DNA of 8,866 nt. Source: Acidobacteriaceae bacterium. GTDB lineage: Bacteria; Acidobacteriota; Terriglobia; Terriglobales; Acidobacteriaceae. The notes beneath the pieces were generated by a model. The model saw only the letters and a list, made by a program, of their open reading frames with translations, was not told the DNA's origin and ran no database searches. Positions 1 to 5,701 of the stretch are shown here, one piece after another. The position numbers and the translations under genes were made by a program. Where the stretch lies: the NCBI GenBank assembly GCA_030040395.1, contig JASHTU010000065.1, forward strand, positions 1 to 8,866, written 5' to 3'. Within the stretch, counting starts at the first letter, position 1. Every line of letters starts with the position of its first letter.

Positions 1-135
1 GATCTTTTTGAAGGCGTCGACATTCGCCTTCTCCAGAATCTTGCGTGCGCGGGGGTTCCCGATCCCGTAGATGTAAGTAAGCGCGATCCTCGCCTGCTTG
101 TTGCGGGGAAGATCGACGCCAGCAATACGCGCCAT
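1..135 (-). CDS. rpsM: 30S ribosomal protein S13, N-terminal part
   Basis: This is the first 45 codons of S13, the small-subunit head protein that contacts the P-site tRNA and forms a bridge to the 50S subunit. The gene runs off the left edge of the window, so the C-terminal tRNA-contacting tail is not visible. The ATG is at 135-133. The residues read [20 protein letters not shown] and then [17 protein letters not shown], which is the classic S13 start with its helix-hairpin-type TYIYGIG motif. A good Shine-Dalgarno (GAGGA) lies 8 nt before the ATG. It is normally the first gene of the alpha operon (rpsM-rpsK-rpsD-rpoA-rplQ), and here it follows rpmJ after 239 nt. Identity is certain from sequence; the rest of the alpha operon is expected to the left. 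Confidence 0.97.
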   Translation of the reverse strand, partial: MARIAGVDLPRNKQARIALTYIYGIGNPRARKILEKANVDAFKKI

Positions 136-374
136 TCTCGATTTCCTCTACTTCAGGTTGTGTGCCCCGGCCCATCGCCGGTTCGCACGGGTTACCAGGA
201 TTTCTTTCAGAGGTTCATCGCAAGCCTTGACTCAAGCTAACTCGCCTCGTGGTGAGTTCAGAGTTCTAAGTTCGAAGTTCTCAGTTGAATCTCGCCCTAA
301 CGAGGCACTCATCTGCGAACGAAGAACCGTGAACTACGAACTTTCGTGGAAGTTCCCCTCCTTGCCAGTCTCGC
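136..374. other. rpmJ-rpsM intergenic region
   Basis: This 239-nt gap marks the boundary between the spc and alpha blocks. It holds a heptad inverted element (254-342) and, next to rpsM, a Shine-Dalgarno. I looked on the minus strand for an intrinsic terminator after rpmJ (hairpin plus U-run) and for a sigma70-type promoter before rpsM and found neither clearly. The simplest reading is read-through from rpmJ into rpsM. Confidence 0.6.
254..342. repeat. Heptad inverted element, AGTTC type (rpmJ-rpsM)
   Basis: The left array is a run of 7-base words from 254 to 288: GAGTTCA, GAGTTCT, AAGTTCG, AAGTTCT, CAGTTGA. The right array from 315 to 342 carries the opposite orientation: GCGAACG, AAGAACC, GTGAACT, ACGAACT. 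Arms 262-287 and 317-342 are inverted copies matching at 18 of 26 positions by my hand alignment, around a 29-nt spacer. The transcript could fold into an imperfect stem-loop. Confidence 0.85.
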
Positions 375-488
375 TTATCCCTGGCGCTGCTTGTGTTTTG
401 CGTTTTCGCAGATCACCCGCACCACGCCGCGGCGCGTAATGACCTTGCACTTAACGCAAATCTTCTTGACTGACGCCCGTACCTTCAT
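375..488 (-). CDS. rpmJ: 50S ribosomal protein L36, zinc-binding form
   Basis: A 37-residue protein beginning [20 protein letters not shown] and ending [10 protein letters not shown], the usual L36 length. L36 is the smallest large-subunit protein and helps organise 23S rRNA near the L7/L12 stalk base. Cys11, Cys14, Cys27 and His32 give the C-x2-C-x12-C-x4-H zinc knuckle, so this is the zinc-bound version rather than the Cys-less paralogue made under zinc shortage. The start is ATG at 488-486 with a modest purine-rich Shine-Dalgarno (AAGGG) about 8 nt upstream. It follows infA by 141 nt, as in many infA-rpmJ-rpsM clusters. The gene is short enough to be missed by length-filtered gene calling. 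Confidence 0.96.
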   Translation of the reverse strand: MKVRASVKKICVKCKVITRRGVVRVICENAKHKQRQG

Positions 489-537
489 GGTTGCCGCCCT
501 TCTCCGCGCAATCATGGAAGGCGCGGGAAAACTCTTT

Positions 538-632
538 GAGCTTCTAGCTCCTAGCTTTCAGCTCGTCGCGGAAAGCGAAGCTGCATCTTTGCGCGAAAGA
601 GCAAACCGCTCATGGCTAATAGCTAAAGGCTA
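538..632. repeat. Heptad inverted element, TAGCT type (infA-rpmJ)
   Basis: The left array at 538-565 reads GAGCTTC, TAGCTCC, TAGCTTT, CAGCTCG. The right arm at 614-632 carries the reverse orientation. Arms 545-563 and 614-632 match at 13 of 19 positions around a 50-nt spacer. The last three bases of the right arm (630-632) are the TAG stop codon of infA, so the element reaches into the gene end. Confidence 0.8.
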
Positions 633-848
633 TTTGTATCTGTACACAATCCGTCCGCGATTCAGGTCGTAGGGGCTCAACTCCACGGCTACACGGTCGC
701 CAGGCAGAATGCGGATGAAGTTCTTGCGCATCCTTCCCGAGACATGGGTGAGCACCTCGTGATTGTTCTCGAGCTTGACCTTGAACATGGCGTTCGGCAA
801 CGTTTCGATTACCGTCGCCATTACCTCAATCGCATCTTCTTTCGACAA
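630..848 (-). CDS. infA: Translation initiation factor IF-1
   Basis: IF-1 is a small OB-fold protein that occupies the ribosomal A site during initiation and cooperates with IF-2 and IF-3. The product is 72 residues, exactly the family length, starting (M)[20 protein letters not shown] and containing [20 protein letters not shown], then [20 protein letters not shown]. The start is inferred to be TTG at 848-846: no in-frame ATG or GTG is present nearby, and initiating here gives the canonical N-terminus. The open frame continues upstream to another TTG at 938, which would add 30 residues unlike IF-1. No strong Shine-Dalgarno precedes the TTG. The stop is TAG at 632-630, inside a heptad repeat. 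Identity is certain; the start is likely but not proven. Confidence 0.95.
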   Translation of the reverse strand: MSKEDAIEVMATVIETLPNAMFKVKLENNHEVLTHVSGRMRKNFIRILPGDRVAVELSPYDLNRGRIVYRYK

Positions 849-1026
849 ACCGTGTCCATTCTGCCGGGCTTCTCGCACTGCCGGCGGTTGCGCCAAGTGA
901 ATCACCCGGCAAACCTGAATCAAAGCTTCTTTCCCCAACCTACTGGCTTCCAGCCCGTTTGTTCCCGCATTGAGATCTTGGCCTCATTGCGGAGCAGCTA
1001 GAAGCTAGCGGCCAGGAACTGCCTTC
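849..1026. other. map-infA intergenic region
   Basis: This 178-nt gap contains one short heptad inverted pair (943-1008). The part nearest infA (849-938) stays open in the infA frame back to a TTG at 938, but its translation resembles nothing I recognise and I treat it as leader. No promoter or terminator is evident. Confidence 0.6.
943..1008. repeat. Short heptad inverted pair, TAGCT type (map-infA)
   Basis: Left arm CTGGCTTCCAGC (943-954) and right arm GCTAGAAGCTAG (997-1008) are inverted copies at 10 of 12 positions, around a 42-nt spacer. It is the smallest and most decayed element in the window, but it has the same word (GCTAGAAGCTAG) and the same polarity as the longer elements. Confidence 0.65.
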
Positions 1027-1776
1027 CTACTCCGTCAAAACTCTCGCGCCCTCGGGAGTCACCGCGACGGTGTGCTCGAAATGAGCGCTCATGCTGCCGT
1101 CCTTGGCCACCGCCGTCCAGCCATCGGCTAAGACCAAGACGTCGGGCTTGCCGGCGTTGACCATGGGTTCAATGGCGATGACCATTCCGGGGCGAAGTTT
1201 CATGCCCTGGCCCGCTTCGCCAAAATTCGGCACCTGGGGATCCTCGTGCATTTGCGAGCCGATGCCGTGGCCCACAAAATCCCGCACCACGGAAAACCCC
1301 TCGCCCTCGACGACCCCCTGCACCGCGGCGCCCACGTCGCCCAGGGTGGCGCCCGGCCGGACGGCAGCGATGCCTGCCTGCAGCGAGGCCTCGGTCACCT
1401 TGAGCAGCCGCGCCGCGTTCTTGTCGATGGCGCCGACGGGCACGGTAATGGCGGCGTCGCCATAATAGCCGTCGACGACCACGCCGAAGTCGACCGAAAC
1501 GATATCGCCCTGCTTCAAAACGCGCTTGGGCGATGGAATGCCGTGCACCACTTCGCTGTTGACCGAGGTGCACAGCACGCATGGGTAACCGTGATAGCCC
1601 TTGAAGGCCGCCTTTACGCCCAATTCTTTGAGCCGCCCTTCAGCCGCTTTTTCGAGATCGTAGGTGGTGGTCCCGGGCTTGACCTTGCTGCGCACCAACT
1701 CCAGCACCTCGCGGACCAACTGGCCTGCGCGGCGCATCTTCTCGATCTCCTGGGACGACTTCAGTACAACGGCCAC
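1027..1776 (-). CDS. map: Type I methionine aminopeptidase
   Basis: This cytosolic dinuclear-metal enzyme removes the initiator Met from nascent proteins once the formyl group is gone and the second residue is small. The 249-residue length is normal for the short bacterial type Ia form, without an N-terminal zinc or SH3 extension. All expected residues are visible: His79 (EVVHGIPS), metal ligands Asp96 (SVDFG) and Asp107 (GYYGDAA), His170 (FVGHGIG), Glu203 (AIEPM) and Glu234 (HFEHT), plus His177 (QMHEDP). The start is GTG at 1776-1774, giving MAVVLKSSQEIEKMRRAG, the usual N-terminus. The upstream 20 nt lack a convincing Shine-Dalgarno and are already inside a heptad array. It follows adk by 97 nt in the common secY-adk-map order. 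Confidence 0.97.
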   Translation of the reverse strand: MAVVLKSSQEIEKMRRAGQLVREVLELVRSKVKPGTTTYDLEKAAEGRLKELGVKAAFKGYHGYPCVLCTSVNSEVVHGIPSPKRVLKQGDIVSVDFGVVVDGYYGDAAITVPVGAIDKNAARLLKVTEASLQAGIAAVRPGATLGDVGAAVQGVVEGEGFSVVRDFVGHGIGSQMHEDPQVPNFGEAGQGMKLRPGMVIAIEPMVNAGKPDVLVLADGWTAVAKDGSMSAHFEHTVAVTPEGARVLTE

Positions 1777-1779
1777 GAA

Positions 1780-1846
1780 AGTTCTCAGTTCACGGTTCTC
1801 AGTTCACAGTTCGGTTCCAGCATGACTTTGCTGTGAATTGCGAACC
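1780..1846. repeat. Heptad inverted element, AGTTC type (adk-map)
   Basis: The left array from 1780 to 1814 is five clean 7-base words: AGTTCTC, AGTTCAC, GGTTCTC, AGTTCAC, AGTTCGG. The arm GGTTCTCAGTTCACAG (1794-1809) is inverted at CTGTGAATTGCGAACC (1831-1846), matching 14 of 16, with a 21-nt spacer that itself has a CAGCA/TGCTG pair. The array comes within 3 nt of the map start codon. This is one of the best stem-loop candidates in the window. Confidence 0.88.
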
Positions 1847-1873
1847 ATCTTACACACAAATCCACCGCAGCGG

Positions 1874-2596
1874 TTACCCTTTCCGTAACTGCTCGACGGC
1901 GGCAACAATGCCCGACGCGATCACGGCGATCGGCCGGTCTCCATCCACTTCCGCAAATCTGCCCAGGGTCCGGTAGTGCTCGACGACCGGCGCGGTCAGG
2001 GCCTCATAGGCGCGCATCCGCTCCTTGAAGACCTCTTCCGTGTCGTCGGCTCGCTGAATCAGCGCGGCGCCATCCAGGTCGCAAAACCCTTCCAGCCGGG
2101 GAGGGTTCACGTAAACGTTATAGATAGTTTCGCTGACAGGACAAATGCGGCGCCCCGTAATGCGGCGCAATAACTGATTATAGTTCACCTGGATACTGAC
2201 GGCAACCACGGGCAGCGATTCCGGCTGCGCCGCCAGCCGCGCGTCGAGCCAGCGAGCCTGGCCGAGGGTGCGGGGAAAGCCGTCGAGGATGTATCCGCGG
2301 ACGGTGTCCGGCTCCCTGAGCCGGAGGGCGACCATCTCGTTGACCAGGGAGTCAGGAACCAGCTCCCCGCGGGCCATGATTTCATTGGCCACTTTTCCCA
2401 GGGGCGTGCCCTGGGTCACATTGGCGCGCAGCAGGTCGCCGGTGGAGATCTGGGGAATGTCCCAGAGCTTAACCAGCTCTTTGGCCTGGGTTCCTTTGCC
2501 CACGCCCGGGGCGCCCAACAAAAGAATCGGGCCGGGTGCAGTCTTGATTTCCGCATCCCGGCCGGGTTTGATGGAGGTTGCAATCGACGACATCAC
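1874..2596 (-). CDS. adk: Adenylate kinase
   Basis: Adenylate kinase interconverts ATP + AMP and 2 ADP in the cytosol. Numbering from a GTG start at 2596, the P-loop is LLLGAPGVGKGTQAK (about 25-39), followed by the AMP-binding STGDLLRANV and GFPRTLGQA regions. The LID domain spans about 145-182 and begins TGRRICPVSETIYN. LID positions that bind zinc in Bacillus-type enzymes (C-x2-C…C-x2-D) are here Cys152, Ser155, Cys172 and Asp175, so one cysteine is missing. About 22 residues precede the first beta strand, more than in most family members, and there is no later plausible start. GTG at 2596 and ATG at 2593 both work and overlap the secY stop (GTGATG with TGA inside), so adk is probably translationally coupled to secY. 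A purine-rich Shine-Dalgarno (GGAAGGA) sits inside the secY end. Confidence 0.97.
   Translation of the reverse strand: MMSSIATSIKPGRDAEIKTAPGPILLLGAPGVGKGTQAKELVKLWDIPQISTGDLLRANVTQGTPLGKVANEIMARGELVPDSLVNEMVALRLREPDTVRGYILDGFPRTLGQARWLDARLAAQPESLPVVAVSIQVNYNQLLRRITGRRICPVSETIYNVYVNPPRLEGFCDLDGAALIQRADDTEEVFKERMRAYEALTAPVVEHYRTLGRFAEVDGDRPIAVIASGIVAAVEQLRKG
2591..2596 (-). promoter_or_regulatory. secY-adk stop/start overlap
   Basis: The minus strand reads GTGATG. The secY stop TGA is nested between two possible adk starts: GTG (2596-2594) and ATG (2593-2591). Either start overlaps secY, which supports translational coupling. The purine run GGAAGGA is 7-10 nt upstream, compatible with both. 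Which start is used cannot be decided from sequence. Confidence 0.65.
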
Positions 2597-3978
2597 CAGG
2601 TTTTCCTTCCGCGAATGCGACCGGAGCGCGGGGAAAAGCCATCATAGTGACGCATGATGAGCTGCGATTCGATCTGGTTGACGGTGTCCATGGCCACACC
2701 TACTACGATGAGCAGAGAAGTGCCGCCAAAGTAGAAGTTAACGTTCATGCCGTGAATCGCCCAGTTGGGCAGATTCTCGAAAAACCTCCCGATAAGCCAC
2801 AGCTTGTCGAAGCGGATGCCCGAAATGAGGAAGGTGGGCACCATTTGCACCAGAATGAGGTAGAGCGCGCCGACCAGGGTGATGCGGGTGAGAATGTCGT
2901 TGATGAAGTCCGAAGTGCGCTTGCCGGGGCGGATTCCGGGGATGAAGGACCCCGATTTGCGGAAATTGTCGGCAATGTCGTCGGGCCTCATGATGATCGA
3001 CACGTAAAAATACGCGAAGAAGATGATGGCCAACAGGTTGAGGAACTCGTACCACGGATAGCCGGGGGCCAGCGCCTGCATGATGGGCTGGAGGAAGCGG
3101 TTGTTCTGCACCCACGCGGACTGGCCGAAGAGCATGGGCGCGGAGAGGATAGAGCTGGCGAAGATGATGGGCATGACGCCGCCGGCGTTGACCCTGAGGG
3201 GCAAGTGGCTGGCCTGGCCGCCCATCATGCGCCGGCCCACGATGCGCCGGGCGCTCTGGATCGGGATGCGCCGCTCGGCGCGCTCCACAAAGACAATAAA
3301 CGCCACCACGGCCAACATGCCGGCGAGCAGCAACAGAACCACGAGGAAAGACATGGAGCCCCAGGCGTCGGTTTGCACCTTCTGAATCAGGTCGCCCACG
3401 CCGTTAGGAAGGCCGGCCACGATGCCGGCGAAGATGAGCAGGCTCATACCGTTGCCGACGCCGCGGTCAGTGATTTGCTCGCCCAGCCACATGATGAAGG
3501 TGGTGCCCGCGGTGAGGGTGAGCACGGTCATGAGCATGAAGCCGACGCCGGGATGCAGCACCAGCCCCTGGCGGGTAAGGATGGCGGCAATGCCGATGGA
3601 TTGCAGGACGCCCAGGATCACGGTGACATAGCGGGTCCACTGGGTGATCTTGCGCCGGCCCAGCTCGCCTTCTTTTTGGATGCGGGCCAAGGGCTCATAT
3701 ACGACGGTGAGAAGCTGAAAAATGATGGACGCCGTGATGTAGGGCATGATGCCCAGAGCGAAGATGGTCATGCGGCGCAGGTTGCCGCCGCCGAACAGGT
3801 CCATAAGGCCCAGCGCCGAGCCATTCTGCGAGTTAAAGAGCAACTCCAACTGTTTGGTGTTGACGCCCGGCGTGGGGATGAAGGCGCCCAACCGGTAGAC
3901 GGCCAGAATGCCCAGGGTGAAAAGGACCCGCTTGCGCAGGTCAGGAATCCGGAAAATATTGAAAAACTTCTCAAGCAT
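2593..3978 (-). CDS. secY: Protein translocase channel subunit SecY
   Basis: SecY is the pore of the SecYEG translocon, with ten transmembrane helices in the inner membrane. The 461 residues start MLEKFFNIFRIPDLRKRVLF. TM1 covers about 18-35, and the plug/TM2 region (GNLRRMTIFALGIMPY) lies at about 65-80. GEQITDRGVGNGMSL is at about 166-180, and the cytosolic SecA/ribosome-contact loops include ERAERRIPIQ (about 232-241) and RPDDIADNFRKSGSFIPGIR (331-350). The end has YFGGTSLLIVVGVAMDTVNQ and a basic tail. Compared with E. coli as I recall it, about 20-25 extra residues sit around 385-412 between TM9 and TM10. The ATG at 3978 lacks a strong Shine-Dalgarno and is preceded by a perfect GC palindrome. 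The gene overlaps adk and follows rplO by 254 nt. Confidence 0.98.
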   Translation of the reverse strand: MLEKFFNIFRIPDLRKRVLFTLGILAVYRLGAFIPTPGVNTKQLELLFNSQNGSALGLMDLFGGGNLRRMTIFALGIMPYITASIIFQLLTVVYEPLARIQKEGELGRRKITQWTRYVTVILGVLQSIGIAAILTRQGLVLHPGVGFMLMTVLTLTAGTTFIMWLGEQITDRGVGNGMSLLIFAGIVAGLPNGVGDLIQKVQTDAWGSMSFLVVLLLLAGMLAVVAFIVFVERAERRIPIQSARRIVGRRMMGGQASHLPLRVNAGGVMPIIFASSILSAPMLFGQSAWVQNNRFLQPIMQALAPGYPWYEFLNLLAIIFFAYFYVSIIMRPDDIADNFRKSGSFIPGIRPGKRTSDFINDILTRITLVGALYLILVQMVPTFLISGIRFDKLWLIGRFFENLPNWAIHGMNVNFYFGGTSLLIVVGVAMDTVNQIESQLIMRHYDGFSPRSGRIRGRKTW

Positions 3979-4232
3979 ATGGGTGGTTACCGCTTTCGGC
4001 GCCCGCGGGCGCCAGTCAAATCTGGATATGGTTCCATCTTAGAGCATTCCGGAATTTTCATCGATCATACCCTAGCCGGGGGACGCCGCCTATGCGATCC
4101 GTCACAGGCCGCCACGGACTCGGCGGTTCCACCGGCCAGCTTCCCAGCCCGAGCCGCCGGCCGAAGCGGGCGGGAAGGACGAAAAGGAGGGTTCCGGGCG
4201 CCGGGCTCGGCGATGGGATGAATCCGGACCCC
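3979..4232. other. rplO-secY intergenic region, no heptads
   Basis: This is the longest gap in the window and the only long one without heptad arrays. It splits into a GC-rich half next to rplO (about 4077-4232) and a more AT-rich stretch (about 4014-4076). It contains palindromes at 3998-4013 and 4046-4055, and inverted pairs 4109-4113/4122-4126 and 4149-4155/4204-4210. A weak -10-like TATGAT lies on the minus strand at 4069-4064, without a matching -35. A minus-strand open frame starting inside rplO (4258 to 4058) is Pro/Arg-rich and unlike any protein I know. I see no gene. The gap could hold a promoter or control site for secY-adk-map, but that is inference. Confidence 0.5.
3998..4013. 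promoter_or_regulatory. Perfect 16-nt GC palindrome upstream of secY
   Basis: GGCGCCCGCGGGCGCC is self-complementary over all 16 bases and ends 19 nt before the secY ATG. In RNA it could form a six-pair stem with a CGCG loop next to the secY ribosome-binding region. As DNA it could be a binding site for a dimeric protein. The symmetry is seen directly; any regulatory role is inference. Confidence 0.5.
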
Positions 4233-4706
4233 TCAAACAGCCGCCGGACCACCCACAAGCACGGCTTTGCCGCCGGCTTTTTCGATCTTCTCGGTCGCGG
4301 ACTTGGAAAACTTGTGCGCGTGGACGGTGACAGCCGAGCTCAGTTCGCCGGAGCCGAGAATCTTAATGGGCGCCTTGCTGTTCGAAGCCAGGCCCAGCTT
4401 GGCATAGTCGTCGAGTCCGATTTCCGCCACGCCCAGCTTCGCGATTCGGTCCGCGATCCGGTCCAGGTTCACAATCGTGTACTCGGTGCGGAAGATGTTG
4501 GTGAAGCCGCGCTTGGGCAGCCGACGGTGGAGCGGCATCTGGCCGCCCTCGAAGCCGCGCATCAGGCTCGAACCCGAGCGCGAACCCTGACCCTTGTGGC
4601 CGCGGGTTGCGGTCTTGCCCATTCCGGAGCCCATGCCTCGGCCCACGCGCTTACGCCCCGTGTTGGCCTTCCTGGGCGCGCGCAGATTGGATAGATTTTT
4701 CGCCAT
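4233..4706 (-). CDS. rplO: 50S ribosomal protein L15
   Basis: L15 is a late-assembling large-subunit protein with a long basic N-terminal arm that threads into 23S rRNA and a globular C-terminal domain. The 157 residues fit the family. The arm shows MAKNLSNLRAPRKANTGRKR followed by VGRGMGSGMGKTATRGHKGQ, the Gly/Arg/Lys-rich signature, then FEGGQMPLHRRLPKRGF at about 52-68. The C-terminal domain includes IKILGSGELSSAVTVHAHKF and the final KAVLVGG strand. The ATG at 4706 has a strong GAGGAG Shine-Dalgarno 3-6 nt upstream. The gene follows rpmD after 150 nt and precedes secY by 254 nt, an unusually loose arrangement for rpmD-rplO-secY. Confidence 0.98.
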   Translation of the reverse strand: MAKNLSNLRAPRKANTGRKRVGRGMGSGMGKTATRGHKGQGSRSGSSLMRGFEGGQMPLHRRLPKRGFTNIFRTEYTIVNLDRIADRIAKLGVAEIGLDDYAKLGLASNSKAPIKILGSGELSSAVTVHAHKFSKSATEKIEKAGGKAVLVGGPAAV

Positions 4707-4768
4707 ATTCTCCTCGCTATAGCGCCAGGGACTCGCCGTCCAGGCAGCCTCCGACTCGCGTTGAAATG

Positions 4769-4860
4769 CAGCCTTCAGCTTCTAGCTGTCCGTTGCCGAG
4801 TTGATGAATTCGGCGCAAGCAGGATGAGCTAGCAGCTAGAAGCTAGTAGCTGGAAGCTAT
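4769..4860. repeat. Heptad inverted element, TAGCT type (rpmD-rplO)
   Basis: The right array (4826-4860) is five consecutive 7-base words: GAGCTAG, CAGCTAG, AAGCTAG, TAGCTGG, AAGCTAT. The left arm is 4769-4788. Arms 4769-4788 and 4833-4852 match inverted at 16 of 20, including a perfect 12-nt block AGCTTCTAGCTG, around a 44-nt spacer. The last word supplies the TAG stop codon of rpmD (4859-4857). The spacer has its own GCCGA/TCGGC pair. Confidence 0.9.
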
Positions 4861-5054
4861 CGAGCCTCCGGCCCGACAATTCTAACCAGGTGCGGCACGG
4901 CTTTGACCATGCCGCGGATCGAGTCGGAGTCTTCCCGCTCGACAATCTGGTTCAACCGCGTGAAGCCCAGCCCTTTGACCACCAGTTTGTGCTTGGCGGG
5001 CGCGGCAATGGCCGAGCGGTAATACTGAATGCGAATCTTCTTGGGCTCCGCCAT
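4857..5054 (-). CDS. rpmD: 50S ribosomal protein L30
   Basis: L30 is a small alpha/beta protein of the large subunit. The 65 residues start [20 protein letters not shown] and continue [20 protein letters not shown], the usual L30 core, and end VRIVGPEAR, a few residues longer than the 59-60 of many homologues. The ATG at 5054 lies only 3 nt after the rpsE stop (TGA at 5060-5058), and its GGAGGAA Shine-Dalgarno (within 5062-5070) is inside the rpsE coding end, so the two are probably translationally coupled. This is the one tight ribosomal-protein junction in the window. The TAG stop is part of the following heptad array. Confidence 0.97.
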   Translation of the reverse strand: MAEPKKIRIQYYRSAIAAPAKHKLVVKGLGFTRLNQIVEREDSDSIRGMVKAVPHLVRIVGPEAR

Positions 5055-5057
5055 GGC

Positions 5058-5070
5058 TCAGAGTTCCTCC
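5058..5070 (-). promoter_or_regulatory. rpsE-rpmD coupling site
   Basis: The minus strand reads GGAGGAACTCTGA across the end of rpsE, placing a strong Shine-Dalgarno for rpmD inside the last rpsE codons and the rpsE stop 3 nt before the rpmD ATG. This geometry is typical of translational coupling by terminating ribosomes. Confidence 0.7.
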
Positions 5071-5570
5071 ACCTGCTTGCCGCGCGTCGAGGCCACTTCG
5101 GCCCGGTCGCGCAACTGCGCCAACGCATCGAAGGTGGCTTTGATGACGTTGTGCGGGTTGGGCGAGCCCAGGCTCTTAGTGAGCACATTCTGCACCCCGG
5201 CCGAGGTCATGACCGCGCGCACCGCGCCGCCGGCAATCACGCCGGTGCCTTCCGGGGCCGGTTTGAGCAGCACTTGGCCCGAGCCGTAACGGCCCAGCAC
5301 CTGATGCGGAATGGTGGTTTCGGTCAGGTTCACGCGCACCAGGTTTTTCTTGGCCGACTCGATTCCCTTGCGAATGGCCTGGGGAACCTCCTTGGCCTTG
5401 CCCGATCCGTAGCCCACCACGCCGGAAGCGGCGTCGCCCACCACGACCAGGGCGGCAAACGACATGTTCTTACCGCCCTTAACCACCTTGGTGACGCGAT
5501 TGATGGCCACCACCTGATCTTTCAGGGTGTATTGGTTGGCGTCGAGTTTCTTTTTCGCTGTCGTCGTCAT
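5058..5570 (-). CDS. rpsE: 30S ribosomal protein S5
   Basis: S5 belongs to the 30S decoding-fidelity (ram) region with S4 and S12 and contributes to mRNA entry. The 170 residues show the N-terminal double-stranded-RNA-binding-like domain, with [20 protein letters not shown] at about 18-37 and [20 protein letters not shown] following. The C-terminal domain holds [20 protein letters not shown] and [20 protein letters not shown]. Length and order match the family. The start ATG at 5570 has a distant AAAGGA (about 11 nt) as best Shine-Dalgarno. The gene sits 131 nt after rplR, across a heptad element, and is almost fused to rpmD. Confidence 0.98.
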   Translation of the reverse strand: MTTTAKKKLDANQYTLKDQVVAINRVTKVVKGGKNMSFAALVVVGDAASGVVGYGSGKAKEVPQAIRKGIESAKKNLVRVNLTETTIPHQVLGRYGSGQVLLKPAPEGTGVIAGGAVRAVMTSAGVQNVLTKSLGSPNPHNVIKATFDALAQLRDRAEVASTRGKQVEEL

Positions 5571-5594
5571 TCTCTTGTCTGTCCTTTAAGCTGC

Positions 5595-5681
5595 CAGTTT
5601 CTAGCTCCCAGCTTCCAGCTTCTTCCTTGCTGAACCGAGGCCACCTATATCACCACGGACGAGCTAGCAGCTAGAAGCTAA
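5595..5681. repeat. Heptad inverted element, TAGCT type (rplR-rpsE)
   Basis: The left array at 5595-5622 reads CAGTTTC, TAGCTCC, CAGCTTC, CAGCTTC. The right array at 5661-5681 reads GAGCTAG, CAGCTAG, AAGCTAA. Arms 5596-5613 and 5662-5679 match inverted at 15 of 18 around a 48-nt spacer. The first word, CAGTTTC, is intermediate between the AGTTC and AGCT word types. Confidence 0.88.
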
Positions 5682-5701
5682 TGGCCCAGAGCTGTCCTTA
5701 C

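Noticed and set aside
136..374. Terminator/promoter pair separating the spc and alpha operons
   Set aside because: The hairpin formed by the heptad element lacks a U-run on the transcribed strand, and no promoter motif was convincing.
849..938. N-terminal extension of IF-1 from a TTG at 938
   Set aside because: The added 30 residues do not resemble any IF-1, and starting at TTG 848 gives exactly the 72-residue family length.
4064..4069. Sigma70 promoter upstream of secY based on TATGAT
   Set aside because: No -35 hexamer lies at proper spacing and there is no extended -10, so it is mentioned only as a weak candidate within the gap.
2578..4221. A long plus-strand open frame opposite secY
   Set aside because: It mirrors secY in high-GC codon usage, has a low-complexity His/Asp/Gly-rich translation with no recognisable domain, and conflicts with an intact essential gene on the other strand.
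4058..4258. A 66-residue minus-strand frame across the rplO-secY gap
   Set aside because: It begins out of frame inside rplO, is Pro/Arg-rich as expected from GC-rich noncoding DNA, and has no recognisable family or clear ribosome-binding site.
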